A stretch of 64,000 nucleotides of DNA from the NCBI RefSeq assembly GCF_016735675.1, contig NZ_JAERSG010000002.1:62001-126000 (forward strand), in the 5' to 3' direction. The DNA is from Nocardioides baculatus (GTDB lineage Bacteria; Actinomycetota; Actinomycetes; Propionibacteriales; Nocardioidaceae). A program made the position numbers and the translations under genes. This document shows positions 1-7,642 of this stretch, one piece after another (position 1 is the stretch's first letter; each line of letters starts with the position of its first letter). A model generated the notes under the pieces. The model was not told the DNA's origin. It did no database searches and worked only from the letters and a program-made list of their open reading frames with translations.

Positions 1-1730
1 ACCTCGACGTCGAGCGGACGGAGCGACTCGGCCAGCTGACGGAGCGCACCGACGAGCCCGCGGTCGTCGAGCGCCGGTGGGCGCAGGTCGTGCACGAGAC
101 GGCGTACGTCGGCGACGACCTCCTGCACCTGGTCCCGGGTCGTGGCGAGGTGAGCCTTCACGGCCTCGGGATCGCGGTCGACCAGCAGCCGAGCCGACTC
201 GAGGCCGAAGACCACGCCGCTCAGGGCCGGACCCAGGCCGTCGTGCAGGTCGCGACGGATGCGCCGCCGCTCCTCCTCGCGCGCCACGACCAGTCGTTCG
301 CGGCTCTGCTGGAGCTCGTCGGCGAGACTGCTGGTCCGCGCCGCGGTGGCGGCCTGCCGTACGAGGTCGCCCAGCAGCTGCTCGTCGCTGTGGGACAGCC
401 AACGCAGACCGCGCGCCGGCAGGACGAGCCGGCCGACCGGCTGGTCGCGGTAGGTGATCGGCAGCACGCGGGTCTGCGCAGGACGGGTCCCGTAGGTCGC
501 GGTGAGCACCTCGCCGGCGGGACGGTCCACCTCGACGCTCACGAAGGGCGCGCCGAACGCAGTCGCCACCGACCGAGCCACCGCCGCGAGCTGCTCGGCA
601 CCCTCCTCGGCGGTCTCGAGGCTCGTGGCCAGCCCGGCGACGGTGCCGTAGGGGTTGTCCCGCTCGCCGAGCAGCAGCCGGCGCACGACCGCGCGCAACC
701 GGTCGCGGAGGGGGACGTAGAGCAGCACGGCGAGCAGCACCACCGTGAGCACGACCTGCCGCTGGTCCAGGGTGTCGCCGAGCGCCCGGGTGAGGAGGGC
801 GAGGGCAGCGGCGTCGACGGTCAGCAGGGCCGTCCACAGTCCGCCGTAGAGCACGGTGCGCCCGAGCAGGTCCTGGATCGAGACGAGCGACGGGTTCACG
901 ACGGCGACGGTCATCGCGACCGGCACCACCGCCACGGTCAGGAACAGCACGGCCGGCTCGAGCGGGCCGAGGTCGACCACCAGCAGCGCGCCGATCAGCA
1001 TTGCGGCAGCGAGCACACCCCACACGAGCCAGCGCATGCGGTCCCGCTCGACGCCGGCGGACCGGCGGTAGCGCACCAGGACGGTCGCGAGGGGCACCAG
1101 GCACGTCACGACGAGAAGCACACGGAGCACGCCGGTGGCCGGACCGACCACGGGAGCGAGGGCGTCGAGCGTCGTGGGGTCGGGGTCGGCACCGGGCGGG
1201 ACGGGGGTCGACATCCCCGCATCGGAGGGGCCCAGCACGAACAGGAGCGTCCACGCGGCACCGACGGCGATGGTGGACCAGCCGGCGACCCGCCAGCGCC
1301 CCGGGAGCATCCGCCCGGTCGGGAAGAGCAGCGGCAGCACGACGACCAGTGGGAGCAGGATCGCGGTGAACCGGAGGAGGAACCACACGGCGAGCGTCAT
1401 CGCCGGGAGCGGTCGGTCGAGCAGGTAGCCGAGCCGGACGTACGCCTCGGCGACCGCGTCGAGGGACCAGAAGACCGCCGAGGCGGCAAGGACCCAGCCG
1501 AAGCGGGCGTAGGCGCCTCGCCGCAGGACGATCGCGGCGAGCACGCCGAAGAGCAGGCCGCTCAGGCCGGTGCCGAGTCCGCTGCCGAAGCCGGACTGGC
1601 CGGAGTCGGCCCAGGGCCCGCCCGGGGTGGCGAGGCCGAGCGCGACCGTGACGGCGTACGACGCCAGCGCGACGGCAGGGAACGCCAGAGCGACCGGCAG
1701 GGGCTGCCGGTCGGTGGTCGCCTGCCTCAC
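1..1730 (-). CDS. Sensor histidine kinase, NarL/DesK type (partial, C-terminus off left edge)
   Basis: This is the membrane sensor of a two-component system; 576 residues are visible and the ATP-binding domain lies beyond position 1. The N-terminal half has about eight or more hydrophobic segments, followed by a GAF-like stretch. The HisKA_3 dimerisation motif RRRIRRDLHDGLGP carries the predicted phospho-acceptor His at about residue 496 (codon at 243-245). The GTG start at 1730 has no Shine-Dalgarno but a CACAAT hexamer six bases upstream, so a leaderless start is likely; the nearby ATG at 1737 runs into a stop after three codons. The response regulator normally partnered with such kinases would lie to the left, outside the window. 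The stimulus cannot be read from the sequence. Confidence 0.85.
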   Translation of the reverse strand, partial: MRQATTDRQPLPVALAFPAVALASYAVTVALGLATPGGPWADSGQSGFGSGLGTGLSGLLFGVLAAIVLRRGAYARFGWVLAASAVFWSLDAVAEAYVRLGYLLDRPLPAMTLAVWFLLRFTAILLPLVVVLPLLFPTGRMLPGRWRVAGWSTIAVGAAWTLLFVLGPSDAGMSTPVPPGADPDPTTLDALAPVVGPATGVLRVLLVVTCLVPLATVLVRYRRSAGVERDRMRWLVWGVLAAAMLIGALLVVDLGPLEPAVLFLTVAVVPVAMTVAVVNPSLVSIQDLLGRTVLYGGLWTALLTVDAAALALLTRALGDTLDQRQVVLTVVLLAVLLYVPLRDRLRAVVRRLLLGERDNPYGTVAGLATSLETAEEGAEQLAAVARSVATAFGAPFVSVEVDRPAGEVLTATYGTRPAQTRVLPITYRDQPVGRLVLPARGLRWLSHSDEQLLGDLVRQAATAARTSSLADELQQSRERLVVAREEERRRIRRDLHDGLGPALSGVVFGLESARLLVDRDPEAVKAHLATTRDQVQEVVADVRRLVHDLRPPALDDRGLVGALRQLAESLRPLDVE

Positions 1731-1736
1731 GCGGAC

Positions 1737-1742
1737 ATTGTG
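1737..1742 (-). promoter_or_regulatory. Putative -10 box of the sensor kinase gene (leaderless)
   Basis: CACAAT on the minus strand, six bases before the GTG start at 1730. A -35 element would have to lie inside the adjacent hairpin at 1744-1777. Confidence 0.35.
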
Positions 1743-1743
1743 G

Positions 1744-1777
1744 CGCCTGGTCCGGCCCCCGAGGGCCGGACCAGGCG
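1744..1777. terminator. Strong GC hairpin downstream of the membrane protein gene
   Basis: A perfect 15-bp inverted repeat (core CCTGGTCCGGCCC, loop CCGA) lies 18 bases after the stop of the minus-strand membrane protein gene. No T-run follows, as is common in high-GC actinobacteria. It ends only two bases from the putative -10 of the next gene. Confidence 0.65.
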
Positions 1778-1795
1778 GTGAGGCGGAGTTTCGCT

Positions 1796-2515
1796 TCACG
1801 CGGCTCGGCGGTGCGAGCGGTCGCCGAACGCGAAGCCGCTGCCGGTGACCAGCAGCCAGAGAGCTGCGGTGAGGCCGGCCATGTACTGCAGCGGCGAGAT
1901 CCCCAGCACGACGGTGAGACCGCCGAGCAGAAGTCCGGCGTAGCCGAGCCAGCGGGGGGCACCGCCGCGACGCTGGGCCGCGAAGACGCCCAGCCCGCCC
2001 AGGCCCATCAGCATCGTGCAGCCGGGCACGGTGCCGATCCAGTGGCCGTACACGGCTGCTGTGGCCGGCACGAGCGTCTGGGGCGCCGTGGCACCGAAGA
2101 TGAACTCGGTGTCGAGCGCGCCGGCCATGACCCACACCACGGCGGTGGCGAGCACGCCGGTGCCGGCGACGAGGGGGACCAGGCTGTCGGTGGGCATCGT
2201 CGCGCGCAGCCGGCGGACCAGCCCGGCGGCGAAGACGACGAGCAGCACCGCGGCGATGCTGATGGCGACGTGGAAGATCGTCATCGGCACGAGGTCGCCC
2301 TCGAGCGAGCCGAGGATCGCGACGTCGTCGCCCATGGTGTCCTCGGCGTAGATGCCGTGGACGAGCCCGGCGCCGACGGTCGCGACGGTCGACGCGACAC
2401 CTGCGCCGAGACCGGCCAGGGCCCACGCCCGCGACTGCGGGCGGGTCGGCGTGCTCGACGGCTCGGTGGTGACGTCGGAGCGGACGCGGTTGGTGGTGGT
2501 GATGGTGGTGGACAT
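1796..2515 (-). CDS. Multi-pass membrane protein of unknown function
   Basis: The 239-residue protein has a hydrophilic Thr-rich N-terminus of about 35 residues and then about six hydrophobic segments with short loops. No catalytic motif is evident. The ATG at 2515 was chosen because GAAAGGCAG precedes it; a longer reading from 2596 would start inside a palindrome. It lies downstream of a MarR-family regulator gene on the same strand, across a 109-bp gap with a perfect palindrome, so the MarR protein may control it. DUF4386-like membrane proteins look similar, but I cannot assign a family. Confidence 0.7.
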   Translation of the reverse strand: MSTTITTTNRVRSDVTTEPSSTPTRPQSRAWALAGLGAGVASTVATVGAGLVHGIYAEDTMGDDVAILGSLEGDLVPMTIFHVAISIAAVLLVVFAAGLVRRLRATMPTDSLVPLVAGTGVLATAVVWVMAGALDTEFIFGATAPQTLVPATAAVYGHWIGTVPGCTMLMGLGGLGVFAAQRRGGAPRWLGYAGLLLGGLTVVLGISPLQYMAGLTAALWLLVTGSGFAFGDRSHRRAA

Positions 2516-2578
2516 CGGGTTCTGCCTTTCGTGGAGTGCGGTGTCCACACAGTGCTGGGCCCGATGTCCCACGGCACA

Positions 2579-2603
2579 GGGACAGGTGGGCAACACCTGT
2601 CCC
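2579..2603. promoter_or_regulatory. Perfect 10-bp inverted repeat, possible MarR operator
   Basis: GGGACAGGTG, five bases, CACCTGTCCC. It sits between the marR-like gene (stop at 2625) and the membrane protein gene (start 2515), about 64 bases upstream of the latter, where a -35 region could lie (TTGCCC on the minus strand). No T-run follows, so an operator seems at least as likely as a terminator. Confidence 0.45.
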
Positions 2604-2624
2604 GGCTCTCCGGTCGTGCTGGTG

Positions 2625-3113
2625 CTAGCGGATCTCCGCCTCCGGGTGTCGCGTGACGAGGTGGTCGGCGACGCGGTCGAAGACCCGGCCGACGGCGGCG
2701 AAGTCGTCGTCGGAGACGAGGTCCACCAGGTTGCGACGCACGCTCTCGACGTGGCAGGGCGCGGCTCTCACCAGCAGGTCGTAGCCCTGCTGGGTCATCG
2801 TCGCGACGACCCCGCGACCGTCCTCCGGCGTGGTGCCGCGGGTGATGAACCCCGCCGCCTCCATCCGGGCGACCGTGTGGGTGACCCGGCTGCGCGAGTG
2901 CGCCATCGCGTCGGCGAGCTGGGCCATCCGCATCGCCCGGCCCGGCCGCTCGGAGAGCCGCACCATGACCTCGTACTCGGTGAGCGACATGCCAAACTCG
3001 CGGCGCAGGTCGTCGTCGAGCCGCTCCTCGAGCAGCGTCATCCCCATCATCAGGGCGCGCCACGAGTGCTGCTGGTCGTCATCGAGCCAACGGGCTTCCC
3101 CGGCGTCCGTCAT
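2625..3113 (-). CDS. MarR family transcriptional regulator
   Basis: The 162-residue protein has the MarR winged-helix fold: an N-terminal helix with a DDDLRREFGMSLTEYEVM stretch, the recognition region AMRMAQLADAMAHSRSRVTH, and the wing EDGRGVVATMTQQG. Such proteins act as dimeric repressors whose DNA binding is relieved by small phenolic or other ligands. It ends with TAG, unlike most genes here. The same-strand downstream membrane protein gene, separated by a palindrome at 2579-2603, is the obvious candidate target. The inducer is unknown. Confidence 0.88.
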   Translation of the reverse strand: MTDAGEARWLDDDQQHSWRALMMGMTLLEERLDDDLRREFGMSLTEYEVMVRLSERPGRAMRMAQLADAMAHSRSRVTHTVARMEAAGFITRGTTPEDGRGVVATMTQQGYDLLVRAAPCHVESVRRNLVDLVSDDDFAAVGRVFDRVADHLVTRHPEAEIR

Positions 3114-3131
3114 GGCGTGAGCCTAGTGGTC

Positions 3132-4343
3132 TCAGACGCGCTCGAGGATCATCGCCATGCCCTGACCGCCGCCGACGCACATGGTGATCAGCCCGGTCGA
3201 CTTGTCGTGCCAGTCGAGGCTGTTGAGCATCGTGTTCTGCAGCCGGGCGCCGGTCATGCCGAAGGGGTGGCCCACGGCGATCGCTCCGCCGTTGACGTTG
3301 AGGCGGTCGAGGTCGATGCCGAGGTCCTGGTAGGACGGCACGACCTGGGCGGCGAACGCCTCGTTGATCTCGACGAGGTCGATGTCGCCGATCGACATGC
3401 CGGCGTAGCGCAGCGCGTTCTTGGTCGCCTCGACCGGACCGAGGCCCATGATCTCGGGCGAGAGGCCGGACACGCCGGTCGAGACGATCCTGGCGAGCGG
3501 CGTGAGGCCGAGCTCGGCGGCCTTGGTGTCGGACATGATCACGACCGCCGCGGCGCCGTCGTTGAGGGCGCAGCAGTTGCCGGCGGTGACCACACCGTCC
3601 GGGCGGAACACCGGGTCGAGGCCGGCGATCGCGTCGTACGTCACTCCGGCGCGGGGCCCGTCGTCCTTGGTCACGACCGTGCCGTCGGGCGTGGTGACGG
3701 GCGTGATCTCGCGCTCCCAGAAGCCGTCGGCGATGGCCTTCTCGGCGAGGTTCTGCGAGCGGACGGCGAACTCGTCGAGCTCCTTGCGGTCGAGGCCGCG
3801 CAGGCGGGCGACGTTCTCGGCCGTCTGGCCCATCGCGATGTAGATGTCGGGCAGCAGGCCGTCCTCGCGCGGGTCGTGCCAGTCCTGGCCGCCCTTCGCG
3901 GTCTCGTCGGTGCGGGCGCCCGCCTCCTCGAAGAGCGGGTTGCGGGTGCCGGGGATGTGGTCGGAGGTGCCCTTGGCGAAGCGCGACACGGTCTCGACGC
4001 CGGCCGAGACGAAGATGTCGCCCTCGCCGGCCTTGATCGCGTGGAACGCCATGCGCGTGGTCTGCACCGAGGAGGAGCAGTAGCGGGTGACGGTCGCGCC
4101 GGGGACCTCCAGCCCGAGCAGCGTGGTGACGACCCGCGCCATGTTGTTGCCGGACTCACCGCCGGGCAGGCCGCAGCCGAGGAGCAGGTCCTCGATCGCG
4201 GCGGGATCGAGCCCGGGGATCTTGTCGAGGGCCGCCTGCACGACGAGCGCGGTCAGGTCGTCGGGGCGGAAGTCCTTGAGCGAGCCCTTGTTGGCGCGGC
4301 CGATGGGGGAGCGGGCTGCGGAAACGATCACTGCCTCGGGCAT
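3132..4343 (-). CDS. Acetyl-CoA C-acyltransferase (thiolase)
   Basis: The 403-residue length is normal for a thiolase, which cleaves 3-ketoacyl-CoA in beta-oxidation or condenses two acyl-CoAs. The nucleophilic Cys is C89 in TRYCSSSVQ. The C-terminal motifs are [19 protein letters not shown] (active-site His) and [13 protein letters not shown] (second catalytic Cys). The ATG at 4343 follows a GGAG. It is divergent from a tandem-hotdog thioesterase gene across 74 bp, so both may act on acyl-CoA. Direction (degradative or biosynthetic) cannot be read; the GHPFGMTG form is frequent in actinobacterial FadA-type enzymes. Confidence 0.92.
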   Translation of the reverse strand: MPEAVIVSAARSPIGRANKGSLKDFRPDDLTALVVQAALDKIPGLDPAAIEDLLLGCGLPGGESGNNMARVVTTLLGLEVPGATVTRYCSSSVQTTRMAFHAIKAGEGDIFVSAGVETVSRFAKGTSDHIPGTRNPLFEEAGARTDETAKGGQDWHDPREDGLLPDIYIAMGQTAENVARLRGLDRKELDEFAVRSQNLAEKAIADGFWEREITPVTTPDGTVVTKDDGPRAGVTYDAIAGLDPVFRPDGVVTAGNCCALNDGAAAVVIMSDTKAAELGLTPLARIVSTGVSGLSPEIMGLGPVEATKNALRYAGMSIGDIDLVEINEAFAAQVVPSYQDLGIDLDRLNVNGGAIAVGHPFGMTGARLQNTMLNSLDWHDKSTGLITMCVGGGQGMAMILERV

Positions 4344-4417
4344 GGCGAACTCCGGTTACTGGTCGGTTGCACGGACGTCGAAACCCTAGCCCGGTCCTTT
4401 CTGCGACGATCGACGGC

Positions 4418-5290
4418 GTGCGCCATCTCTACCGCTGTCCGCTGAGGTGGGCCGACCTCGACCTCCTCGGCCACGTCAACAACGTCACGTACGTCGACTA
4501 CCTCCAGGAGGCGCGCGTCGACATGTTCCGCACGCACGCCCCCGACAGCCGCGGCGACGACCTGGCGGAGGGTGTCGTGGTGGTGCGCCACGAGGTGACC
4601 TACGTGTCCTCGCTGACCTTCGGCTTCGAGCCGGTGTCGATCGAGTGCTGGGTCACCGAGATCCGGGGTGCGAGCTTCACGATGGGCTACGAGGTCTTCG
4701 CCGAGGACGAGGCCGGCGACCGTACGGTCTACCTCCGGGCGCGCACCCTGCTGACGCCGTACGTCTTCGCCACCGAGCGCCCGCGGCGCCTGCACCCCGA
4801 GGAGAAGGAGTCCCTCTCCCGGCTGCTCGAGCCCGACGAGCCCGTCCGCCCGCCGGCCGTCCCCGAGGTGGTGGACGTCCCGGGCGGCCGCTACCCGGTC
4901 CACGTCCGCTTCAGCGACGTCGACGTCTACGGCCACGTCAACAACGTGAAGTACTTCGAGTACTTCCAGGAGGCCCGGATCCAGCTGATGGTCGCCCACG
5001 GCAGGGAGCTCGGCCAGGAGCGGTCGGACGGCTACCACCTCGTGGTCGCGCAGACCGACGTCGACTACAAGCGGCCGATCCTGTTCCGCCCCGAGCCCTA
5101 CGACTGCCGCACCTGGGTGTCCCGCATCGGCAGCACGTCGGTCGTGTTCGAGTCCGTCGTCCTCGACGTCCACCCCGACGGCACCAGCCAGGTGCTCGCC
5201 CGCGCGAAGGTCGTGGGCGTCTGCATCGACAACGAGAGCGGCCGACCGGCTCCGGTCCCCGACGCGTTCCGCGAGCTCGCCGCCGGCTGA
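4418..5290 (+). CDS. Acyl-CoA thioesterase with two hotdog (4HBT) domains
   Basis: The protein of 290 residues contains two copies of the 4-hydroxybenzoyl-CoA thioesterase-type hotdog fold. The first begins with RWADLDLLGHVNNVTYVDYL and the second with RFSDVDVYGHVNNVKYFEYF; each carries the Asp and the HVNN helix start typical of YbgC-like enzymes. Most relatives are single-domain and assemble as dimers or tetramers, so this is an internal duplication making the dimer on one chain. The GTG at 4418 is preferred because an in-frame ATG at 4367 would leave 23 bases to the divergent thiolase start; neither has a clear ribosome binding site. Expected reaction: hydrolysis of acyl-CoA to free acid and CoA. 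Confidence 0.85.
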   Translation: MRHLYRCPLRWADLDLLGHVNNVTYVDYLQEARVDMFRTHAPDSRGDDLAEGVVVVRHEVTYVSSLTFGFEPVSIECWVTEIRGASFTMGYEVFAEDEAGDRTVYLRARTLLTPYVFATERPRRLHPEEKESLSRLLEPDEPVRPPAVPEVVDVPGGRYPVHVRFSDVDVYGHVNNVKYFEYFQEARIQLMVAHGRELGQERSDGYHLVVAQTDVDYKRPILFRPEPYDCRTWVSRIGSTSVVFESVVLDVHPDGTSQVLARAKVVGVCIDNESGRPAPVPDAFRELAAG

Positions 5291-5305
5291 CCCCGTCGCA
5301 CGCGG

Positions 5306-5683
5306 CTACTGGAGCGTGTTGACCATGAACTGGGCGGCGTGGGTGACGTAGTCCCAGAACCGTTCGTCCTGCTCGGGCGTGAGCTCGGCGGCGTGGAGGC
5401 CCGCGCGGAAGTGCGTGAGCCAGTGCTGGGCGGCGGTCGGGGTGACCTCGAACGGCGCGTGGCGCATCCGGAGCCGCGGGTGCCCGCGCGTGTCGCCGTA
5501 CGTCGTGGGTCCGCCCCAGTACTGCATGAGGAACAGCGCGAAGCGCTCCTCGGCCGGTCCGAGGTCGGCCTCGGGGTACATCGGGCGGAGCACCTCGTCG
5601 GAGGCCACGCCCTCGTAGAAGCGGTGCACGATCGTGCGGATCGTCGCCTCGCCGCCGATCTCGTCGTAGAACGTCCCGGTCAT
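5306..5683 (-). CDS. Group II truncated hemoglobin (GlbO-like)
   Basis: The 125-residue protein matches the short 2-over-2 globin fold. The start MTGTFYDEIGGEATIRTIVH is characteristic of trHbO, as are QYWGGPTTYGD and the proximal-His segment HPRLRMRHAPFEV. The heme would bind O2 or NO; roles in oxidative or nitrosative stress are known for the family. The ATG lies one base after the stop of the upstream MscS gene, with GAGGAGG overlapping that stop region, so the two form an operon. It ends tail-to-tail with the thioesterase gene, 15 bp apart. Confidence 0.92.
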   Translation of the reverse strand: MTGTFYDEIGGEATIRTIVHRFYEGVASDEVLRPMYPEADLGPAEERFALFLMQYWGGPTTYGDTRGHPRLRMRHAPFEVTPTAAQHWLTHFRAGLHAAELTPEQDERFWDYVTHAAQFMVNTLQ

Positions 5684-5684
5684 C

Positions 5685-6758
5685 TCACGCCTCCTCGGTC
5701 GGCTCGGCGGAGGCGGCAGACGGCGCGCTCTCCTGCCACATCACCCGCTGGGCGACGGCGAGCTCGATGCCCTCGTGCTGGAAGCGTGCCTTGACCCGCT
5801 CGCGCATCGCGCGGGCGATGCCCCACTGCTCCATGGGCGCGGTCTTGAGGGTGACCCGGACGACGATGCCGTCCACCCCGAGCGACTCCACGCCCCAGAC
5901 CTCCGGCTCCTCGATGATCAGGCCCTTGAAGTCCTCGTCCATCCAGAGGTCGTGCGCGACGTCCTCCAGCACGCGGCGCACCTGCGCGAGGTCCTCGGTG
6001 TAGCCGACGGTGACGTCGAGGACCGTGCGTGCCCAGTTCTGGCTCATGTTACCGACGCGGAGGATCTCGCCGTTGCGGACGTACCAGACGGTGCCGTTGA
6101 CGTCGCGCAGGCGGGTCACGCGGAGGCTCACGGCCTCGACCGTCCCGGACGCCTCGCCCAGGTCGACCACGTCGCCCACGCCGTACTGGTCCTCGAAGAT
6201 CATGAAGATCCCGGACAGGAAGTCCTTCACCAGCGCCTGCGAGCCGAAGCCCAGCGCGACGCCGATGATGCCGGCGCTGGCGATCAGCGGCGCGATGTCG
6301 TAGCCGAGCTCGGCGATGAACATCAGCGTGATCACGGTGAAGACGACGCCGCTGACGATGCTCTTGAGCAGCGTGCCCATGGTGGCCGCGCGCTGGACGC
6401 GTCGGGTGTAGGTCGCGTCGTCGCGGAGGTTGAGCGCTGCCCCTGCCCTGCTGCCCGAGATGGCGCGGCTGAGCCGGTTGGGAAGCACCCCGACCTCGGC
6501 CCGCTTGACGACCCGGTCGATGACGCGGTGGAGCAGCCACCGCGCGAGCAGTCCGATGACGATCAGTCCGATGAGGGCGCTGGGCTTGCCGACGACCCAG
6601 TCCGTGACGTTGGCCGCGGTGTCACTGCCGGTCCAGTCGCGGACCAGCGTGCAGAGGTTGCCGTCCGTGCAGGTGGTGAGCGGTGTGGTGAGTGGAACGG
6701 TCTCGCTCCCGGAGACCTCGGTCACGTTCATGATCGGGGTGATGAGGGGGTGAGGCAT
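5685..6758 (-). CDS. Small-conductance mechanosensitive channel, MscS family
   Basis: The 357-residue protein has an N-terminal periplasmic-side segment, a first transmembrane helix (ALIGLIVIGLLARWLLHRVI), a pair of hydrophobic helices around the pore (VVFTVITLMFIAELGYD and the glycine-rich IIGVALGFGSQALVKDFLSG of TM3), then the beta domain starting near DVVDLGEASGTVEAVSLR and the alpha/beta C-terminal domain. MscS channels release solutes under hypo-osmotic shock. The ATG at 6758 fits the divergent layout and has CATACT seven bases upstream, suggesting a leaderless mRNA. It is co-transcribed with the globin gene downstream. Confidence 0.92.
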   Translation of the reverse strand: MPHPLITPIMNVTEVSGSETVPLTTPLTTCTDGNLCTLVRDWTGSDTAANVTDWVVGKPSALIGLIVIGLLARWLLHRVIDRVVKRAEVGVLPNRLSRAISGSRAGAALNLRDDATYTRRVQRAATMGTLLKSIVSGVVFTVITLMFIAELGYDIAPLIASAGIIGVALGFGSQALVKDFLSGIFMIFEDQYGVGDVVDLGEASGTVEAVSLRVTRLRDVNGTVWYVRNGEILRVGNMSQNWARTVLDVTVGYTEDLAQVRRVLEDVAHDLWMDEDFKGLIIEEPEVWGVESLGVDGIVVRVTLKTAPMEQWGIARAMRERVKARFQHEGIELAVAQRVMWQESAPSAASAEPTEEA

Positions 6759-6765
6759 GCCCGCC

Positions 6766-6771
6766 AGTATG
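6766..6771 (-). promoter_or_regulatory. Putative -10 box of the MscS-globin operon
   Basis: CATACT on the minus strand, seven bases before the ATG at 6758; no Shine-Dalgarno is present. Confidence 0.5.
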
Positions 6772-6775
6772 GCGA

Positions 6776-6781
6776 TAGCCT
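6776..6781 (+). promoter_or_regulatory. Putative -10 box of the secreted/anchored protein gene
   Basis: TAGCCT, seven bases before the GTG at 6789. It is back-to-back with the -10 of the divergent MscS gene; the two start codons are only 30 bp apart. Confidence 0.55.
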
Positions 6782-6788
6782 GTCTGCC

Positions 6789-7175
6789 GTGACCACGCGC
6801 CTCAGCCCCCCACGCTCGGCCCGACGGGGTGTCCGCTCCCTCGTCCTGACCAGTGCGGCGGTGCTGGCCCTGCTCGCGGCCCCGGCCCACGCCGACGTGC
6901 CCGAGGGCTGGGGCGACCAGACCGAGCACAACAGCCTCGACTTCCTGCACGCGCTGGGCCTCTACCTCGGCGCTCCGCTGCTGCTGTTCGTGCTCATCGT
7001 GCTCGCGGTCTACCTCCCCGCCATGACCCGCGGCGAGAAGCTGCTCCCCGACCACGCCGGACCGGGTGGTCACCCCGAGGGCCAGTGGATCGGCGGGCCC
7101 CGCCAGGGCGTCGCCGAGCTGCCCGCCCCCGACGGCGACGACTCGCGGGCGGGTGGCGCAAGTGGCAGCTGGTGA
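6789..7175 (+). CDS. Small exported membrane protein of unknown function
   Basis: The 128-residue product has a clear Sec signal peptide (basic RRGVRS, hydrophobic core LVLTSAAVLALLAAP, AHA cleavage before DVPEGWG), followed by one transmembrane helix (LYLGAPLLLFVLIVLAVYLP) and a hydrophilic Gly/Asp-rich cytoplasmic tail. Small proteins of this design are commonly found before DUF5130/TPM-domain genes in actinobacteria, and here it overlaps one by 23 bases. The function is unknown. The GTG start is supported by the -10 box and by the signal peptide beginning there. Confidence 0.75.
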   Translation: MTTRLSPPRSARRGVRSLVLTSAAVLALLAAPAHADVPEGWGDQTEHNSLDFLHALGLYLGAPLLLFVLIVLAVYLPAMTRGEKLLPDHAGPGGHPEGQWIGGPRQGVAELPAPDGDDSRAGGASGSW

Positions 7176-7542
7176 GCTGAGCGAGAGCGACCGGCTCGCT
7201 CTCGACCGGACCATCCGGCTCGCCGAGGAGTCCTGCCGCTTCGAGTTCTCCGTCTACGTCGGGACCGCCGACTCCGACGACACCCGCGCATGGGCGACCC
7301 GGCTGCACAACCGGCTCGTCGTCCCCTCGCGCAGCGTGCTCGTCCTCGTCGACCCTGCCCGCCGCGCCATCGAGGTCGTCACGGGCGGTGACGTACGCCG
7401 TCACCTGAGCGACGCCGAGGTCGAGCTGGCCGTGCTGGCGATGTCGTCCGAGCTCGCCGCCGGGAGCCTGCTCTCCGGCCTCCAGCGCGGCATCACGATG
7501 CTCGCCGAGCACGCGCGTCCGCAGAACACGCTCCACGCCTGA
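7153..7542 (+). CDS. DUF5130 / TPM-like domain protein
   Basis: The protein of about 129 residues contains ESDRLALDRTIRLAEESCRF, EFSVYVG, VPSRSVLVLVDPARRAIEVV and HLSDAEVELAVLAM, the pattern of the DUF5130 family related to TPM phosphatase-fold domains. It has no signal peptide or membrane helix. The start is GTG at 7153 or 7162, both inside the end of the preceding gene, which implies translational coupling. It probably works with the upstream anchored protein. A nested inverted repeat follows its stop. Confidence 0.72.
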   Translation: MAQVAAGELSESDRLALDRTIRLAEESCRFEFSVYVGTADSDDTRAWATRLHNRLVVPSRSVLVLVDPARRAIEVVTGGDVRRHLSDAEVELAVLAMSSELAAGSLLSGLQRGITMLAEHARPQNTLHA

Positions 7543-7545
7543 CGC

Positions 7546-7642
7546 GACCCGGCGATTCCTCGCGCTGAGACGCACCGACCGGGCGCTTCCTCCGCGAGGA
7601 AGCGCCCGGTCAGCGTCGTGCAGCGCGAGGAAGCGCCCGGTC
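7546..7642. repeat. Nested four-arm inverted repeat between convergent genes (bidirectional terminator-like)
   Basis: Four related segments occur in order: arm 1 at 7546-7567, arm 2 at 7577-7592, arm 3 at 7596-7611 and arm 4 at 7621-7642. Arms 2 and 3 are a perfect 16-bp inverted repeat (GACCGGGCGCTTCCTC against its complement) with a three-base loop. Arms 1 and 4 pair over 22 bp with two mismatches and enclose the inner stem. Arm 4 is also a direct copy of arm 3 and reaches into the pepN stop codon. The position between two gene ends suggests termination in both directions. Confidence 0.75.

Noticed and set aside
90..1781. A 563-codon open frame on the plus strand rich in His, Gln, Glu and Arg
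   Set aside because: It is the antisense shadow of the sensor kinase, whose minus-strand translation shows helices and the RDLHDG motif; the plus frame has no recognisable domain.
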